DNA from: Zea mays
Taxonomy: Eukaryota > Streptophyta > Magnoliopsida > Poales > Poaceae
Length of the DNA stretch: 64,000 nt
Direction of reading: 5' to 3'
Assembly (NCBI RefSeq): GCF_902167145.1
Contig: NC_050096.1
Span: 84,192,683-84,256,682 of the forward strand
The notes under the pieces are model-generated. The model worked only from the letters and a program-made list of their open reading frames with translations. It was not told the DNA's origin and searched no databases. The position numbers and the translations under genes were made by a program. Shown here one piece after another: positions 30,331 through 44,000 of this stretch. Position 1 is the stretch's first letter. Each line of letters begins with the position of its first letter.

Positions 30331-32911
30331 AAATTGATTTTTCACGCTTGGATTTAAGGATAAATCTAGATGCATCTCACATGTGTGCTAGGATCAAGTT
30401 TCACATATATGATGACATGATTATAGAAATAATTGTCACAAACTTTATTCCATATGTAAAATGTCTTTAAATAAACAACTAAATAAATAAACTAAATGAA
30501 GATAACTTCTCCATAGGCGTTGTTGACTAGGAGATGATGACCTAGATCTTGTCGAGTTCATCATAATAATCCTCCTTTGGTGGTACATGTTCCTGATTTG
30601 AATAATAATTATAGCAAGGGTGAGCTCACTTATTGTAGGGGTTCAACAAGTTTATAGGAATGAGTGTAGTGTAAGGCTTACAAAAGAAAAGTCTGAGGCT
30701 AATCCTTATATTTTAATTGAGTTGGTCAAACTTTTATTAGTAATTACTAGGTATAAGTAAAACCAACCCAATTAGAGAAAGGATCATAACCAAACTATTA
30801 CCCATAAAATAACCACATGCATGAAAAGTTAAGTTTACTTCCATATATTAATCATGTGAGAGGCTCGAGCCGCTTGTAACTATGGCATGGCTGATATATT
30901 TGTTTTACACTCTGCAGTGGTCACACATCTTTACCCAAAAGTCGTGTTATCCATTTGCCAAGGGATCGTGACTTCCAACACACATCTTCCAAGGAGGCAA
31001 GGCATGGTTCACTACAAGGCCTTTACAAAATTCCACTAGTACGAGAAAACCCGCAACAAATTCAAGATGAAGTGACATAGATCATTTGGTAGTCTGAAAA
31101 GCCATCGCAGCATAATAAACCCTGTCACCATACTTGAGCAACACTTCCTGGCTTGCCCTTAACTGGGTAAGATTCTCACACACTAGCTTCTCTAATTAAT
31201 TAGCCATGACCATAGCCATAATAGACTTTATGATTGCACTTTGTCTTGAGTTGGTGCTCCATGTTCCAATTGAACAATGTAATCTTATCATGCATAATAA
31301 ATCCACAAATAATAAATCATGATCAATATTTCATGTTTAACATTAACCCATAACCAATTAGAGCAATAGCAAGTCTACCCAATAATAAGCAACCAGGTAT
31401 AAACAAGGTATAGGACAAACAATGTTGGGTATGACCTAATAGGTTCCCATCGATTTAACCTAATAATGCATATTTGGGTAAGAACATAACACTAATTATT
31501 ATTACGTCAAAACAACATAATCAAAGACACACTTGCCTTCAACTATGACCTCCTCCTTAGATCCTTCAAATTGTTGGGCTTCAGGTTCCTCGTTCACTTG
31601 CTCGTCTATTCATAGCAATACAAAAAAATAAAAATAACATGACATCAAATAGAGAAACAAAATGCATAATATTATTCTACACACCGAAATGAATCTATAG
31701 CTTGAAGAACCAGTAATCGGAGTTAAAACGTGAAAGTTATGAATTAACTAAGTTTTAAGTTATTTTATACTAAAAACATGCTTCTAGGGGCCTAATTGTG
31801 AACTATATGGACATGTATGTAAATATAAGATTTAATTTGAGGGCTTCAACGTAAGTTGGGCCTCCTTGGACAACGTGTTGTATATTTTAAAAGATTAGGG
31901 TCTACTTTAAAAAATATGAGGATCGGTTAGCAATGATTTTTCTATAGAGGTGGATGGTGAGTTAGTTTCCATGTTTTCTAGGGGCTCTTAACAAAAAAAT
32001 CCACAGATGCGACAACATACTTTCTCTTTGGCCTTCAGATCTCGATCTGACGACACAGATCTGTCGACTTTTTAATCTGATACACTCATCCAAGATCCAA
32101 TGGACCACGATGACACCCCATCCCTCACCCTTCCTAGGCCACTAGAGCGGCGGTGACCTCCTGATCTATGGAGGCAGCTCTCGGCGATCGCTAGCAACTA
32201 AACGTTCGTGCCACAGAAACAGGGGCTTGTTATTTAAACCCTGATGCCGACGCCCAACAATCTACATTGGAATGCAACTAACCCAGCTGACGAATGCCCG
32301 ATTTGTTACGATGAGTTCTTAACAGGACCCAAGTTCGTTATGAGACAAAGGGGTAGCTCTTGTGCGCCCGAGCCCACACGATTATGACAGAGGGCGGTTC
32401 ACAAGCCATGGTGCAGAGCTAGCGCTCGAGTCCCATATGTTAGCAAATGATCTCATCGTGCATGCATGCGAGGCTGTCCCAAAGGGCCCACCTGTCGGTT
32501 CAGTAAGGCGCGAGCACGAGCACACAGTAGGGTGTCTGACACTAGGGTCCCACGTGTCAGTTGGTCACGCGACGCTGTGTGCAAGAGTGGGCTGCACAAA
32601 TAGTTGTTGGGTCCAGAACCTATGTTCCGGCCTATTGGTTGTTTGTTTATTTTCTTTTTCTTTTCTATTTATTTTCTATTTTCAAATTTAAAACTCCAAA
32701 TTTAGTTTAAATTTTCTTTAGTCTCAATTCAATTTAATATGCAACAATCCAAAAATAAAATCTCAGCATGGATGCAAGGTTCATTTATAATTTATTTACC
32801 ATCCTTTCATTTAATTAGTTCCAAAACATAATACTTATAAATATGGAATTTAAATACAATAATTTTAGTTAATCAAAGAATCTTTGATTGCCCTAAAAAT
32901 TGGGTATTACA
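30331..32911 (-). repeat. Decayed Gypsy LTR-like block B
   Basis: On the minus strand it starts TGTAATACCCAAT at 32911, a typical plant Gypsy LTR start. It resembles block A over most of its length by eye. The segment 31980-32640 is GC-richer and contains only chance open frames. The lower border near 30335 is estimated from where similarity to block A ends. Confidence 0.5.
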
Positions 32912-34590
32912 AAATTTAATCAACTCTAAAATTTCCTGACTCGATAGTTTGGTGTATTTATGAAGTCGAGTGAAACAAAATAAAAGGTAGCACGAGTAAT
33001 ACTAGAGAATCATACGAGTCAATAGAAAGGATGCATGAAACAACATCTAACCGACCTAGAGAGGAAGAAGTAAGATGATTTATATACCAGCAAGATTTGT
33101 CATCATGGGTCTTATCTCATAATGTTGTGGTGGGTTAATAGAAGACTAGGCATACAACTATGGTGGAGCTAGTGGTGCTAGTAGTTGGAGTGGATCATAT
33201 GGCGTAGTTAGCTAGGGCGAAGACCAGTAGTACCCTAGAGGCACATGTATATACATCCCAAGATGCTACTGATGATGAGATAGAGTAACCATCATCTTAA
33301 ATAAACCTTAAGGAGCTACAAAGGAAGAAACTAAACCTTCTAAACTAGTTGATAGTGGTGCTAAAGAAAAATCAGTCCTCTACCACTTGTAATCGAGTCT
33401 AGATGTCTCTTGCAAATAGTACCCATGTGTCCCTCCTTGCCACATCTATTACAAACACTAGAGAAATGACACCCTAAAAATAGTGTTGCTTCCACACTTG
33501 AAGCAAATTAGTCCTTGTCCTGTACAAGGTGCTTGAAAATTAAGATCTCGTAGCATGTGATGCAAAAGAAGATTGTCGACTTGTCTGCTTGGTTTTGAAA
33601 AATTGAGAATGATAGGAAATGCTTATTTGGCTTGAACTTCTTAGGTGGAGGTCACTGAGAATATTCTCTACCCTATATTTAGTCTTTCTTTTGTACACCA
33701 CTAGTGTTATTCCCATTCCTAGTTTTATTCTATTGGGTAGCAATGAGCAGAATATCCAACTTCATCCCTTTGGCCTCCTCCACTATGGTCAGGTAGGTGG
33801 TTGGTGGATTCCTTTCCATCACCTCCCTATAGCATGTATTAAGACATATAGCCTTCTTACACTCATCACTAGCATCTATTAGCATAAAGCGGACTATATT
33901 GTTGAATTCCCTCTCATACTCGTCCAATATCTTACTAGATATGATTCAATGCATCGCTCATTTTGTTCTAGAAGGAATCTAGATAGTATTTGGATCTGAA
34001 CTGCTAGAGAAATATTTCCCAAGTGATCTCACCTTGAGAAGAAGGCCAAGACTCATTGGAACCACCCCACCAAATGTCAGATAAACCAGTCAACTGGTGT
34101 GGCACAAAGAAAACCCTCTGATCAGGAGTCAACCAACACCCATTCATGATCTTCTCTACCTTGCGCAACCAATCTACAACATCAAACTTGTTAGTTTGTA
34201 ATGATGTCCACTTGGTAAATTTTATTCTCTAAGAAGCTAGAGCAATAGGAGCATTAGAAACAACATCCATAGCTCTAATCACTGACCGATCTGCAACCAT
34301 TGGCTCATGACTAACTTCTTTATCATTATAACCTTGACCTCAACCATGGACATGCTTAGCCATCTGAGTAATCCTACATGGCAACATACTAACCTTAACA
34401 AACACAACAAAGTTATGCTCCAACATGTTATCACAACCAAATAAAGAAAATAAGCATAAAAAGTAGAACCATAAATGCAATGCAACCCATGAGACTCATC
34501 CTATTATGCTCAAGTGTGTCAAATTTTTATCTTCCTTAAGCCTAAGACAGGTTTTATATTCCCTAAGAAAACATTAGACCTAGCTATGGT
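32912..34590 (-). pseudogene. Decayed Gypsy gag with zinc knuckle
   Basis: The minus-strand reading shows Retrotrans_gag text: FDVVDWLRKVEKIMNGCWLT, RVFFVPHQLTG, WWGG and GEITWEIFL around 34190-33990. Next come MDEYEREFNNIVRFML at 33927-33880 and a knuckle-like CGKEGHMGTIC near 33440. A proline-rich tail follows to about 33000. Stops and frameshifts throughout. It ends abruptly against block B at 32911, meaning protease and pol are missing here. Confidence 0.65.
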
Positions 34591-36673
34591 ATCAACTATA
34601 ACACCCAGGCATCTATTCAACCAGAGGCTACAACTTCAACCAAAATGACCTACTGAAATTACAACATTTTTTATATAAAAATAGAAATTTCAATAGAATT
34701 TCCTCAGTAAACTAGGCTTCTAAAGTACAAGCACATAATAATTATCTACTTAAGAAATAAAAGATAATTCAAACATCTCAGCCCATACCTAGACATGAAG
34801 AAAATTTACAAAACCCAAAAGATAAATTTCTCAACCATAAATTAGTTACCAACAAACTTTAACCCAAAAGAGTTACATTGATTATTAAAGACTAAGATAT
34901 TACAATTTTGTGTGCGTGCTTGCACAGAAGCAGCTACTCCCATCTCCCATGCATGCCATGGTTAATCAGTACCTAAGAACCAAAACAACACAAGGGTGAG
35001 TAAATATAATCAACAAGTACACCTTAGAACTAGAACAATAATTTAAGTCTTGAATCAACAATTGAAAAAACAACTTGAATGATGAGAATAATATAGCCTC
35101 TGTTTGAAATGGACAATCCTAAATTTTTTCTATGTAATAGCCGATAAAGTCATGGAAGTGGTACCAACACTTACTCATAAGAACATGAATATAAGAACCA
35201 AATATGCAACCAGATTTATCGGGACATCAATTGAGTGTTACAGGACAACTTGAAACTTGAATAAGCAATCGAGGCATAACCATGAAAACCGGAAAAACAA
35301 ATCCAACAATCATTCATAGAAATTAGACAAATAGTTCATCATGCAGTTGCCTTAAGCTTGGCAAAAGCTACACATTGCACTCTCGTGATTTTTCCTTTGC
35401 ATTATCAATAAAGCCGAGCAAGTGGGACCAACACTTACTCAAAGGACCATGAATATAAGAACCAAATACACAGTCGGATTTACCAGGGCACGAATTTAAT
35501 ATAATGGGATAACTTGAAACTTGAATAATTAACCAAACATAAAAACAAAATCTGGAAGAACAAGTCAAACAATCATTCATAATAATTAGAAAAGTAGTTC
35601 ATCATGCACTTCCCTAAACCTTGATTAAAGGTTTTTGTTGCGCTATAATCACCCGTCATAATAGAACCTATCAAACATACCCACTATCATAAACCATATC
35701 ATACCTAAACCATACTTGAAAACTAGAACAAAACTCGCACAAACACAAATTCTAGGGGATTACATTTTTCTTAATTTTCGAACAGATTTATGAACCTGCA
35801 CAGTTTCACCCATAACTTTTAATGCTCTTAACCAAGCGAGGAAAAAATAAATTATAGAAAATTACAAGAAATTTTTGTAGGACAAAGTCTACATGGATAT
35901 TTTTTACTTTTAACTTTGTGTTGGTCACTAGGACAAAGTATGCATGGATATTCTCCAAAAATAAGGATAACTTACTACCAAATTCAGTTTTCATTTTTAG
36001 GATAGCAACACCATTTCTGCAATTGCTCCTAAGCCATTAAACAGGCTGGAATGAAACCAAGGTATTGAAAATATAACAATGAAACCTACAATTTTTGTAT
36101 TCACAGAATCACTAAAATCCTAACCGATCCATACCAGATTTTGAATTGATCCCCATAGTCCTTGAAGTACTGAATGACAAATGGATTCTCGTCTTCCCCT
36201 TCCTTCTCCCCATCCCAATCTTTACTTTTGAGGTGTAAACACTAGCAAAAAGGGTATGGAGGAGCAACAACTAAGACAGGGTACCATGGGAAGAGAGGGA
36301 GAGGGCGTTTAGGAAGGAGTGAGTGACAGTGGCATCTAGGATAGGAATTGAGGGGCGGTGGCTGGAGAGGGAATGAGGGTGGTGGTCATGAAATGGGGAG
36401 GATGGGGGATGGCACCTAGAGGAGGATGGGGGAAACATGTGAAGTCCCTCATATCCCTACTCCATCCAATGATCTAGATTTCTTGGCTCCTCAAAAACTC
36501 ATATGGTATCCAAACGGGACAAGTTAAAAGTCAAACGAACTTGTCTCACTGAGCTCTAAGCCTCCATGGTCTCTAATCGTCCATAGGACATATAGATCAA
36601 CAAGTCAGCTTTGAGCCATACCAGGTGTCTCAATTATTTAATTATTGGTATTAGTTTGTTTGTGGATATTACA
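34591..36673 (-). repeat. Probable LTR of an old minus-strand Gypsy element (block C)
   Basis: The minus strand would start TGTAATATCC at 36673 and end GGGTGTTATA near 34599, followed by a degraded primer-site-like sequence and then gag. The internal sequence shows the CAAGGGTGAG phrase shared with blocks A and B, but is otherwise different. It includes a duplicated ~190-bp tract (about 35130-35345 and 35385-35600). Borders are inferred from LTR-like ends without a duplication, so they are tentative. Confidence 0.4.
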
Positions 36674-37269
36674 TGCCTTGTTTGTTATACCTTTGTAGGC
36701 CTACAACTATTTGAGTTCATCGCTTTAGACATATATCAATCATAGAGTGATACACAAGGTATGAGACACCAGAGCGAGAATGCTATTCAATACGACTATT
36801 CATGAGTCATTAGAAGGCACAATTGATAGAGATGATTTCTCGAAATGATCATAAGACCATCAACCATCACATCCTTAAAGAGAAAGTTGGACAGGAGATT
36901 TAGGATCACCTCACTTACCTAATAGGTTTGTAGGGACTCTTCATTGGTGTAATACTTTACATTGATCAATGGATCAAGGTGTTTTATGTTGTAGTTTGGA
37001 TTGGCCCAGATCGTAAGTGGATCTTTTTCAACTTTGAGGAGCATGACTATAGGGTCTATTCTCGAGAGATTAGAGATTTTTTTGGCTTCCCAACATCTTA
37101 GACCAGAATTTAGTCTACGTTATGGAGATGTAGATTCACCAAGGTGTCATTATGGTAGGGATGTACCATTGATATCCCAAGTGGAACCACCATTCATGCC
37201 ACCCATTAGAGAGGGATTACATTGAGCTCCAATTGACTTCACTCCAATTGTGTAGGTCCTTCATGCAGT
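36674..37269 (+). other. Unassigned, probably old retroelement interior
   Basis: One open stretch (37001-37225) has no recognised domain. Surrounding frames read as weak protein-like text with stops, suggesting a decayed retrotransposon interior. The sequence continues after the solo LTR at 38615. Confidence 0.4.
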
Positions 37270-38614
37270 TGAGAGCACCTAGAGAGGGGGGCTGAATAGG
37301 TGATCCTGTAAAAATCAAGTCTAGACAACACAAACTTGGTTTATAATAAATATTAGTGAGATCAAAACCTAGGTGATGTGAATAAGAAGGAGATAACTCT
37401 TCACTTGATTGTTCCTTTAGAATATGTATTGAACTTAGGAACAATAGCCCAAGTGAATATATGAGAACTCTATGGAAGAAAGCAATCACAAAGAAAGATG
37501 TGCAAGTGACACGACGATTTTATCCTGTGGTTTGGCCAATGCCTACTCCACGTTGTGGTGACCTCCTTCGGTCAAGGATTGCACTCAATCCCTCTCAAGT
37601 GGTCCAACGATCAAACTTGAGTACCACAGTTTTCTTCCTTTTATCAAGTGTTTCCCTTTGTGAGGAATCTCCACAAGTTGGAGCCTCTTACCCTTACAAG
37701 ATTAATCACAATTGAACTACAAGAGTAAAGAGGGGAATAGAAACACTCACAAGAGCTAGAGTCGCAGCAACGACACGCACACAAGTCAAGAAACAAGCAC
37801 ACGAAACAACGCAGCGGAGTTATAGCTCAAAGAAGTGCTCAAATCTCAATCGCAATGAACCAAATGCGAGCTTGCGGAGTCTAGGCGTATTAGGATGTTC
37901 AATGGAGGCTTGTTGTACTGCTCCATGCGCCTAGGGGTCCCTTTTATATCCCCAAGGGAGCTAGGAGCCGTTGGAGCTCCATTTGGAAGGCTATTGTTGC
38001 CTTCTGTCTGTTGGCGCACCGGACTATACGGTGCACACCGGATAGTGAACAGTATGCGCACTGGACACGACAAAGAATCACCTGATTGGTTGGTTTCCTC
38101 TTCTGTGGGGCACCGGACTGTCCGGTGCACCATGTGATCGTTGGCCCGAGGTCGACGTGGCAGCTAGCCGTTGCATGGCTGGAGCACCGGACTGTCCGAT
38201 GCCACGCACGGACTGTTCGGTGATTTTTAGCCAACGTAGGCTGAAAAACCCGAGAGCATCGAGTTGGGCCGGACAGTGCACCAGACTGTCCGGTGGGTGG
38301 CACCGAACCGTCTGGTGCTACGTAGTCCAGTAGCTTTTCTATGTTTCTTCCTTTGTCTTCCTTTGTTTCTTTTGGACTTTGCTTAGCTGAGTCCCTGCCA
38401 CTTAGAAAAACATGGTTAGCACACAAATCAATTGACTCAGTGTCCAGAGCATACCTTTTAGCTTGATTCATATAGATTTGCACTAAGTCCTCTTCCATGC
38501 TCATTTTGCCTCAAATACTTTTGCTCAATGTCATGTTGGTTCAAACATAATGTGTTGTGCATCTAATCACCAAAACAATGTAGAAATGGCCCCCAAGGGC
38601 ACATTTCTCTTTCA
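37270..38614. repeat. Solo LTR, 1345 bp
   Basis: It starts TGAGAGCACCTAGAGAGG and ends CACATTTCTCTTTCA. Flanking pentamers GCAGT (37265-37269) and TCAGT (38615-38619) match at four of five positions, consistent with an aged target duplication. Its start, CACC/AGAGGGG..TGAATAGG, and its internal layout resemble the LTR at the right edge of the window (63288). It contains several dyads of the type GCACCGGA-n3-TCCGGTGC (for example 38110-38128). No internal region follows, so it looks like a recombination-derived solo LTR. Confidence 0.65.
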
Positions 38615-40378
38615 TCAGTGATGATGAGGTCACTTTTGCTGTGGATGGGATATGGTGAGGCACTTACAAACATTTAGTAGTGGCTCCTTAGTGCCTTGAT
38701 GTCACACACATTGTTTTATGTTTTTGATTTCATGTTCTATGAGATAGAGGATATAATTCTATATGGGATCAAGGCCAAACATCGGTTACCCTTTGATCAC
38801 TATTTGTCCTCTATCTTCTCCTGATTGAGTAATCATATAGAACAGGCACTATTTTTGGGGAACTCAACTAGATAATATGTAGTTTATTGGCATCAGTCTA
38901 TTGTCAATGCATGTACAAGTGGTTTAGCTCTTAGATGCAAACACTAGGAAACCATAAAAATAGCTAAGGAAAGAGCAGGAGTAGAACGAGGGTATTCATT
39001 TGGTTGAGTAGTTAGAGCTATAGTAACTCTTTGAGCGTCACTATGAGACTGATGAAACTTCATAAAAGGAGTATGAGGTGCCACCACCTATACTTCTAGT
39101 GCCACCACCGTGACCACATGACTTAGAGTTAGGTGGTTCTAGTACAACACTCCCACCTTTCTTTCTCTATCCACTAATAATCAGATGGCTACCTTGCTCG
39201 AGCATATAATAACACAAAAAATAGTTGGCCATTGAGTAACAGAGACTTGCAACTGAGCAACTAAGGATTCTAGCTGAGTAGTTATGCAAAGAGGTAGAGA
39301 ATAGGAAGGAGCGGAGAAATTAGGCTGAGGCCTAGCATCGTCAGACCTAGAGGACTCATACCCTGCTAGGGTTTTAGGGTTTTAGGGTACATTTGATCAC
39401 CTGCTCAGCTAGGGTTTTAGGGTCCATTTGATCACCTGCTACTAGCAGATAGGGCAAGCAACCTTTCCTATTTCAATCTTAGTCTAAAGTAGATAGGAGT
39501 GTCAACACCACCCCTTTAGTTCAGATGTCAGCTCATGCAGCACTTTAGACCTTAGTGGCCCCAGCGATGTAGCTTGAAGTAATTTAGGGCTAGGGTCGTT
39601 ACTATTATGTGTTACAAATTTAACCTATGACCCTTGACTTCTCCTCACCAAGGCATGGTGCATCTTTGGGAAATGCTGGAGTGTCATAAGTTATCACTTC
39701 TTTAGCACTTTTGACACTTTTATCCATTGTCATGAAACCAACTATGTCATCACTTAGATGGTCTATCCAACTCCTTAGTCATATCACAAAAGAGATCTCT
39801 CAGTCACCCTAGCTCTTGTGCCCTCATTTTAGCTGCTCCTCTAACAAGCACCGACGAAACCATACTGTCATTGGTTGTCATCAGATCCTCCACAATTGGT
39901 CACACCACCTCTAATTGATCAACTAGAGTGTACGACAATAGCTACACGTCAGATCCTATTGGTCAGACAAAGGACTCTTTAGATACAAACAAGGCACCTT
40001 TCCCATAAATTTCAAGGTTTTAGTGCATCCCTACATGACAATGTCTACCACTCCATAGAACCCTTAGTTTTTGGCTCTTGACGTCAAAGGGGGAGAGGGG
40101 AGAGTTTGTGAAGCATAGGGAGATCTATAATTGGGATCTAGATTTGATATATTTGTGTGTCATTTTTCATATTTTGTATGCACATTTACTTTATGCATTG
40201 TATTAAGCCTTGTTCTTGCATGTGTATGATATTCTACGACAATTGTTACACTCTTTTATGTTCTTCCATTTAAATTTTATGCAAAATAAGATTATTTAAT
40301 CATGTACTCGTGCTTAACCTATACCTTATGGAGTACACGACATGGACTTGATTTTTATGAACTTGCATTCAAATCAAG
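38615..40378 (+). other. Probable 3' interior of a Copia-like element, non-coding
   Basis: No coding region survives. A TCAAAGGGGGAGA tract at about 40085 resembles the purine-rich segment near the 3' end of large grass Copia elements. A ~40-bp direct duplication with TAGGGTTTTAGGG words lies at 39365-39440. The sequence is interrupted at TCAAG (40374-40378) by Tat-like copy 2 and resumes at 49973. Confidence 0.4.
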
Positions 40379-40973
40379 TGTTGGGACCATGCTTCGTCGC
40401 CGAAGGTCCTGCAGAAGGAAACAGCTTCGGCTGAAGCTGTCTGCACGTGATGACCGAAGGTTGTTGTTCATGAAGCTTCGGAATTGCAAACCGACTTAAA
40501 AGTATAATGACCTTTTAGTCCATAAGTGTTTGAGTCGTTGTTGTAAACTCTTATGAGGGGCATGATTGTAATTCCTCACAGGCTGTGTCTCGTGCCTATA
40601 AATAGTGAACAGTATTCCTTTACTGTTCACGCATTCCTGTAATTGCAATCGCGTCAATCGGGAATTAATCCTTGTCAAGGCAGAGGTATAAATGTATTTA
40701 GTATTTGAATACATTAAATTGAGATAATATAAAAGTGACGTTGTTCATTTATAATTTATTTGTCTTTAATGCTTCATATTTCGTATTATTTTATATAATC
40801 TATTAGAGTTCAATTACGAAGATTTAACCTTCGTAATTGTGTCGTCTTTAACCTTCGTTCGAAGTTCATTAATCCTTAAAGGAATAATGCTTCATTGGAC
40901 GAAGGGCATTAACATTTAACATTTTATGTTGCCTTGTTCTTAATTCATAGCATTTGAGAACGAGTCCCCAACA
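40379..40973 (+). repeat. 5' LTR of Tat-like copy 2
   Basis: 595 bp. TATAAATA at 40597-40604 and the same dyad arms as copy 1 at 40607-40614 and 40621-40628 with a different 6-base loop. UUCG-tetraloop hairpin sequence at 40422-40433. A TTGGCGCCC-type primer site follows. Confidence 0.93.
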
Positions 40974-41017
40974 TTGGCGCCCACCTCCGGTGAACTCACT
41001 TCCACTTTTCTGAGCTG

Positions 41018-44000
41018 ATGGCTTCGTTCAATATTCAAGCTGGAGCTGCTTCGGTTCCGAAGCTGGTACTTCCGATAACAGGCGGTTCATGTTCAGAACC
41101 AGCCAACAAGAAACAGAAGAAGGAAGCACAGAGAAGGGTACAACATGTCGGGGTGCAAGGACCCTTCATCAAGTCAAGATGGTCTCACATTCCTATTACC
41201 TTCTCCCAAGAGGACCTTCAACTCAAGGATTACCCACACAATGATGCTATGGTTATCTCTTGTGTTATCAAAGGATTTCTGGTCCATAATGTTTTGGTTG
41301 ATACAGGCAGTGCAGCTGATATCATATTTGCTAAGGCCTTCAGACAGATGCAAGAGCCCGAAGATAAAATTCTTGATGCCACACATCCCCTCTGCGGCTT
41401 CGGAGGAAGGCAGATTGTAGCACTTGGCAAAATCTCAATGTCAGTGGCCTTCGGATTCATCAACAACACAAGGACTGAGCAAGTTATGTTTGATATTGTT
41501 GACATGGAGTACCCTTACAATGCAATCATTGGTCGTGGTACTCTTAATGCCTTCGAAGCAATTCTGCATCCAGCTTATCTTTGCATGAAGATACCTTCGG
41601 ACCAAGGGCCCATTGCTATTCATGGAAGTCAAGAAGCTGCCAGAAGGGCCGAAGGAAATTGGACAGACTCAAAAGCAATCCATAATATAGATGGAACTGA
41701 AGCTTGTGAGCAATACAAGTTCAGAAGGGAAAAAGCTGCTTCGGCTGACCAGCCGAAACCCATGCTATTATGTGAGGATATAGCAGAACAGAAGGTGCTA
41801 TTGGGATCTCAATTGTCCGAAGAGCAGGAGAAAACCTTGATAAGGTTTTTGTTCAACAATAAAGATGTTTTTGCTTGGTCAGCTAATGATCTTTGTGGAG
41901 TTAACAGGGATGTTATTGAGCACTCGCTCAATGTAGATCCATCCTTCAGACCCAGGAACCAGAGGCTTCGGAAGATGCCTGATGACAAGGCCGAAGGGGC
42001 TCGGAATGAAGTGAAACGACTCCTCAGTGCTGGAGTTATTAGAGAGGTAAAATATCCAGAATGGTTGGCTAACACTGTTATGGTGAAGAAGGCCAATGGT
42101 AAATGGAGAATGTGCATCCATTTTACTGATCTCAATAAGGCCTGTCCGAAGGATGAGTTTCCATTGCCAAGGATAGATTCTTTAGTCGATGCAGCAGCTT
42201 CATCAGAACTTATGAGTTTGCTGGATTGCTATTCAGGCTATCATCAAATCTGGATGAAAAAGGAGGATGAACCAAAAACCAGTTTCATAACCCCTAGTGG
42301 GACATACTGTTACCTTCGGATGCCTGAAGGGCTTAAGAATGCTGGAGGAAGCTTCAGCAGAATGACAGCAAAGGTTCTCCATTCTTAGATAGGCAGGAAT
42401 GTACTAACTTATGTTGATGATATCATTGTAAAGAGCACGAAGTAGGATAACCACATTGCTGATTTACAGGAGACCTTCGCTAATTTTAGACAGGCTGGTC
42501 TAAAGCTGAATCCAGAAAAATGTGTCTTCGGAGTAAAGAAGGGGAAATTTCTTGGTTGCCTAGTTTCAACAAAGGGAATTGAGGCCAACCCAAGTAAAAT
42601 CGAAGCTATACTTCGAATGGAGCCACCAAGTACAAAAAAGGGGGCTCAAAGATTGACAGGAAGGCTGGCATCTCTCAATAGATTTATATCCAGATCAGCA
42701 GAGAGAAACTTACCATTCTTCGAAGTGCTGAAGTCAGCCGAAGTCTTTCAATGGGGACCAATCCAGCAGAAGGCCTTTGAAGAGTTGAAACAGTATTTGA
42801 TAGACCTAACAACATTAACTCCACCTACGCCAGGGGCTCCTTTGTTATTATATGTAGCAGCTTCGCACTCAGCGGTAAGTGCAGCACTTGTTCAGGAGAA
42901 GCTTGAAGGCCAAGTTAAGAGGCAAGCCCCAATATATTTTGTATCCGAGGTTCTTAGTTTATCAAAGAAAAATTATACAGAGCTGGAGAAGGTACTGTAT
43001 GCTGTCTTGATGGCCTCCAGGAAGCTTCGGCACTATTTTCAAGCTTACAACATAGTTGTTCCTTCTTCACAACCTCTGAAGGATATCATGAGGAACCGAG
43101 AAGCTACTGGAAGGATTGGAAAATGGGCTGCAGAGCTCAATGAATTTTGTATTGATTATGTTCATAGATCTTCGATTCAGTCCCAGGCGTTAGCAGACTT
43201 CATTGCTGATTGGACGCCAGGGGCTCAGGAGGAAGAAACAAATAAAGACGATGAAGCATGGACAGTGTTTTGCGATGGGTCTTGGGGAACCTTCGGAGCA
43301 GGAGCGGCTGCTATGTTGGTTTCACCTTCCAAAGTTAAAACTTGTTATGCGGCAAGACTTGATTTTAGTTGCACAAATAACATCGCCGAGTATGAAGCTC
43401 TTCTTTTGGGTCTTCGGAAACTAAAGGCAATGGGAATCAGAAGGGCCATTCTTAAAACTGATTCTCAAGTTATTTCTGGTCATATTGACAAAAGTTACAA
43501 AGCAAGAGACCCAAAGCTTGAAAGGTATCTAGATACAGTCCGAAGGATTGAGGCTTCCTTCGAGGGTTTCTCTGTCAAAAATATTCCTCGTGGAGAAAAT
43601 GAATACGCTGATCTATTGGCTAAGTCAGCAGCCCAGGGACTGCCTATACCTTCGGAAGTATTTTTTGAAACAATAAAAGCACCTTCGGTCGAGCTTCTCG
43701 AAAGAGCAATCCTCAACATATCCCCTGTTTATAGTGAAGATTGGAGAACTGAAATTATCTCTTTCCTTCAGGGTAATTTTCTTTCAGACGACGAAGCTTA
43801 TAACAGGAGAATAGAAGCAAGAGCTCGACCATATGTCATAATAGAAGGGGAGCTATATAAGCGTGGGGTCTGTTCCCCATTGCTCAAGTGCTTATCGAGA
43901 TCCGAAGGTATAGAATTAATGAAGGACATACATGCAGGTCTGTGTGGATCTCACATTGGACCTAGGCTTTTGCTTGGAAAGGTTTTTCGCCAAGGATTTT

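Noticed and set aside
32362..32691. 109-codon frame in block B as a host gene
   Set aside because: Lies in decayed LTR sequence, has no domain, and ends in a hydrophobic tail from a T-rich run.
39365..39440. TAGGGTTTTAGGG words as interstitial telomere sequence
   Set aside because: Only a few units, of TTTTAGGG rather than the plant TTTAGGG type, within a ~40-bp local duplication. No telomere-like array.
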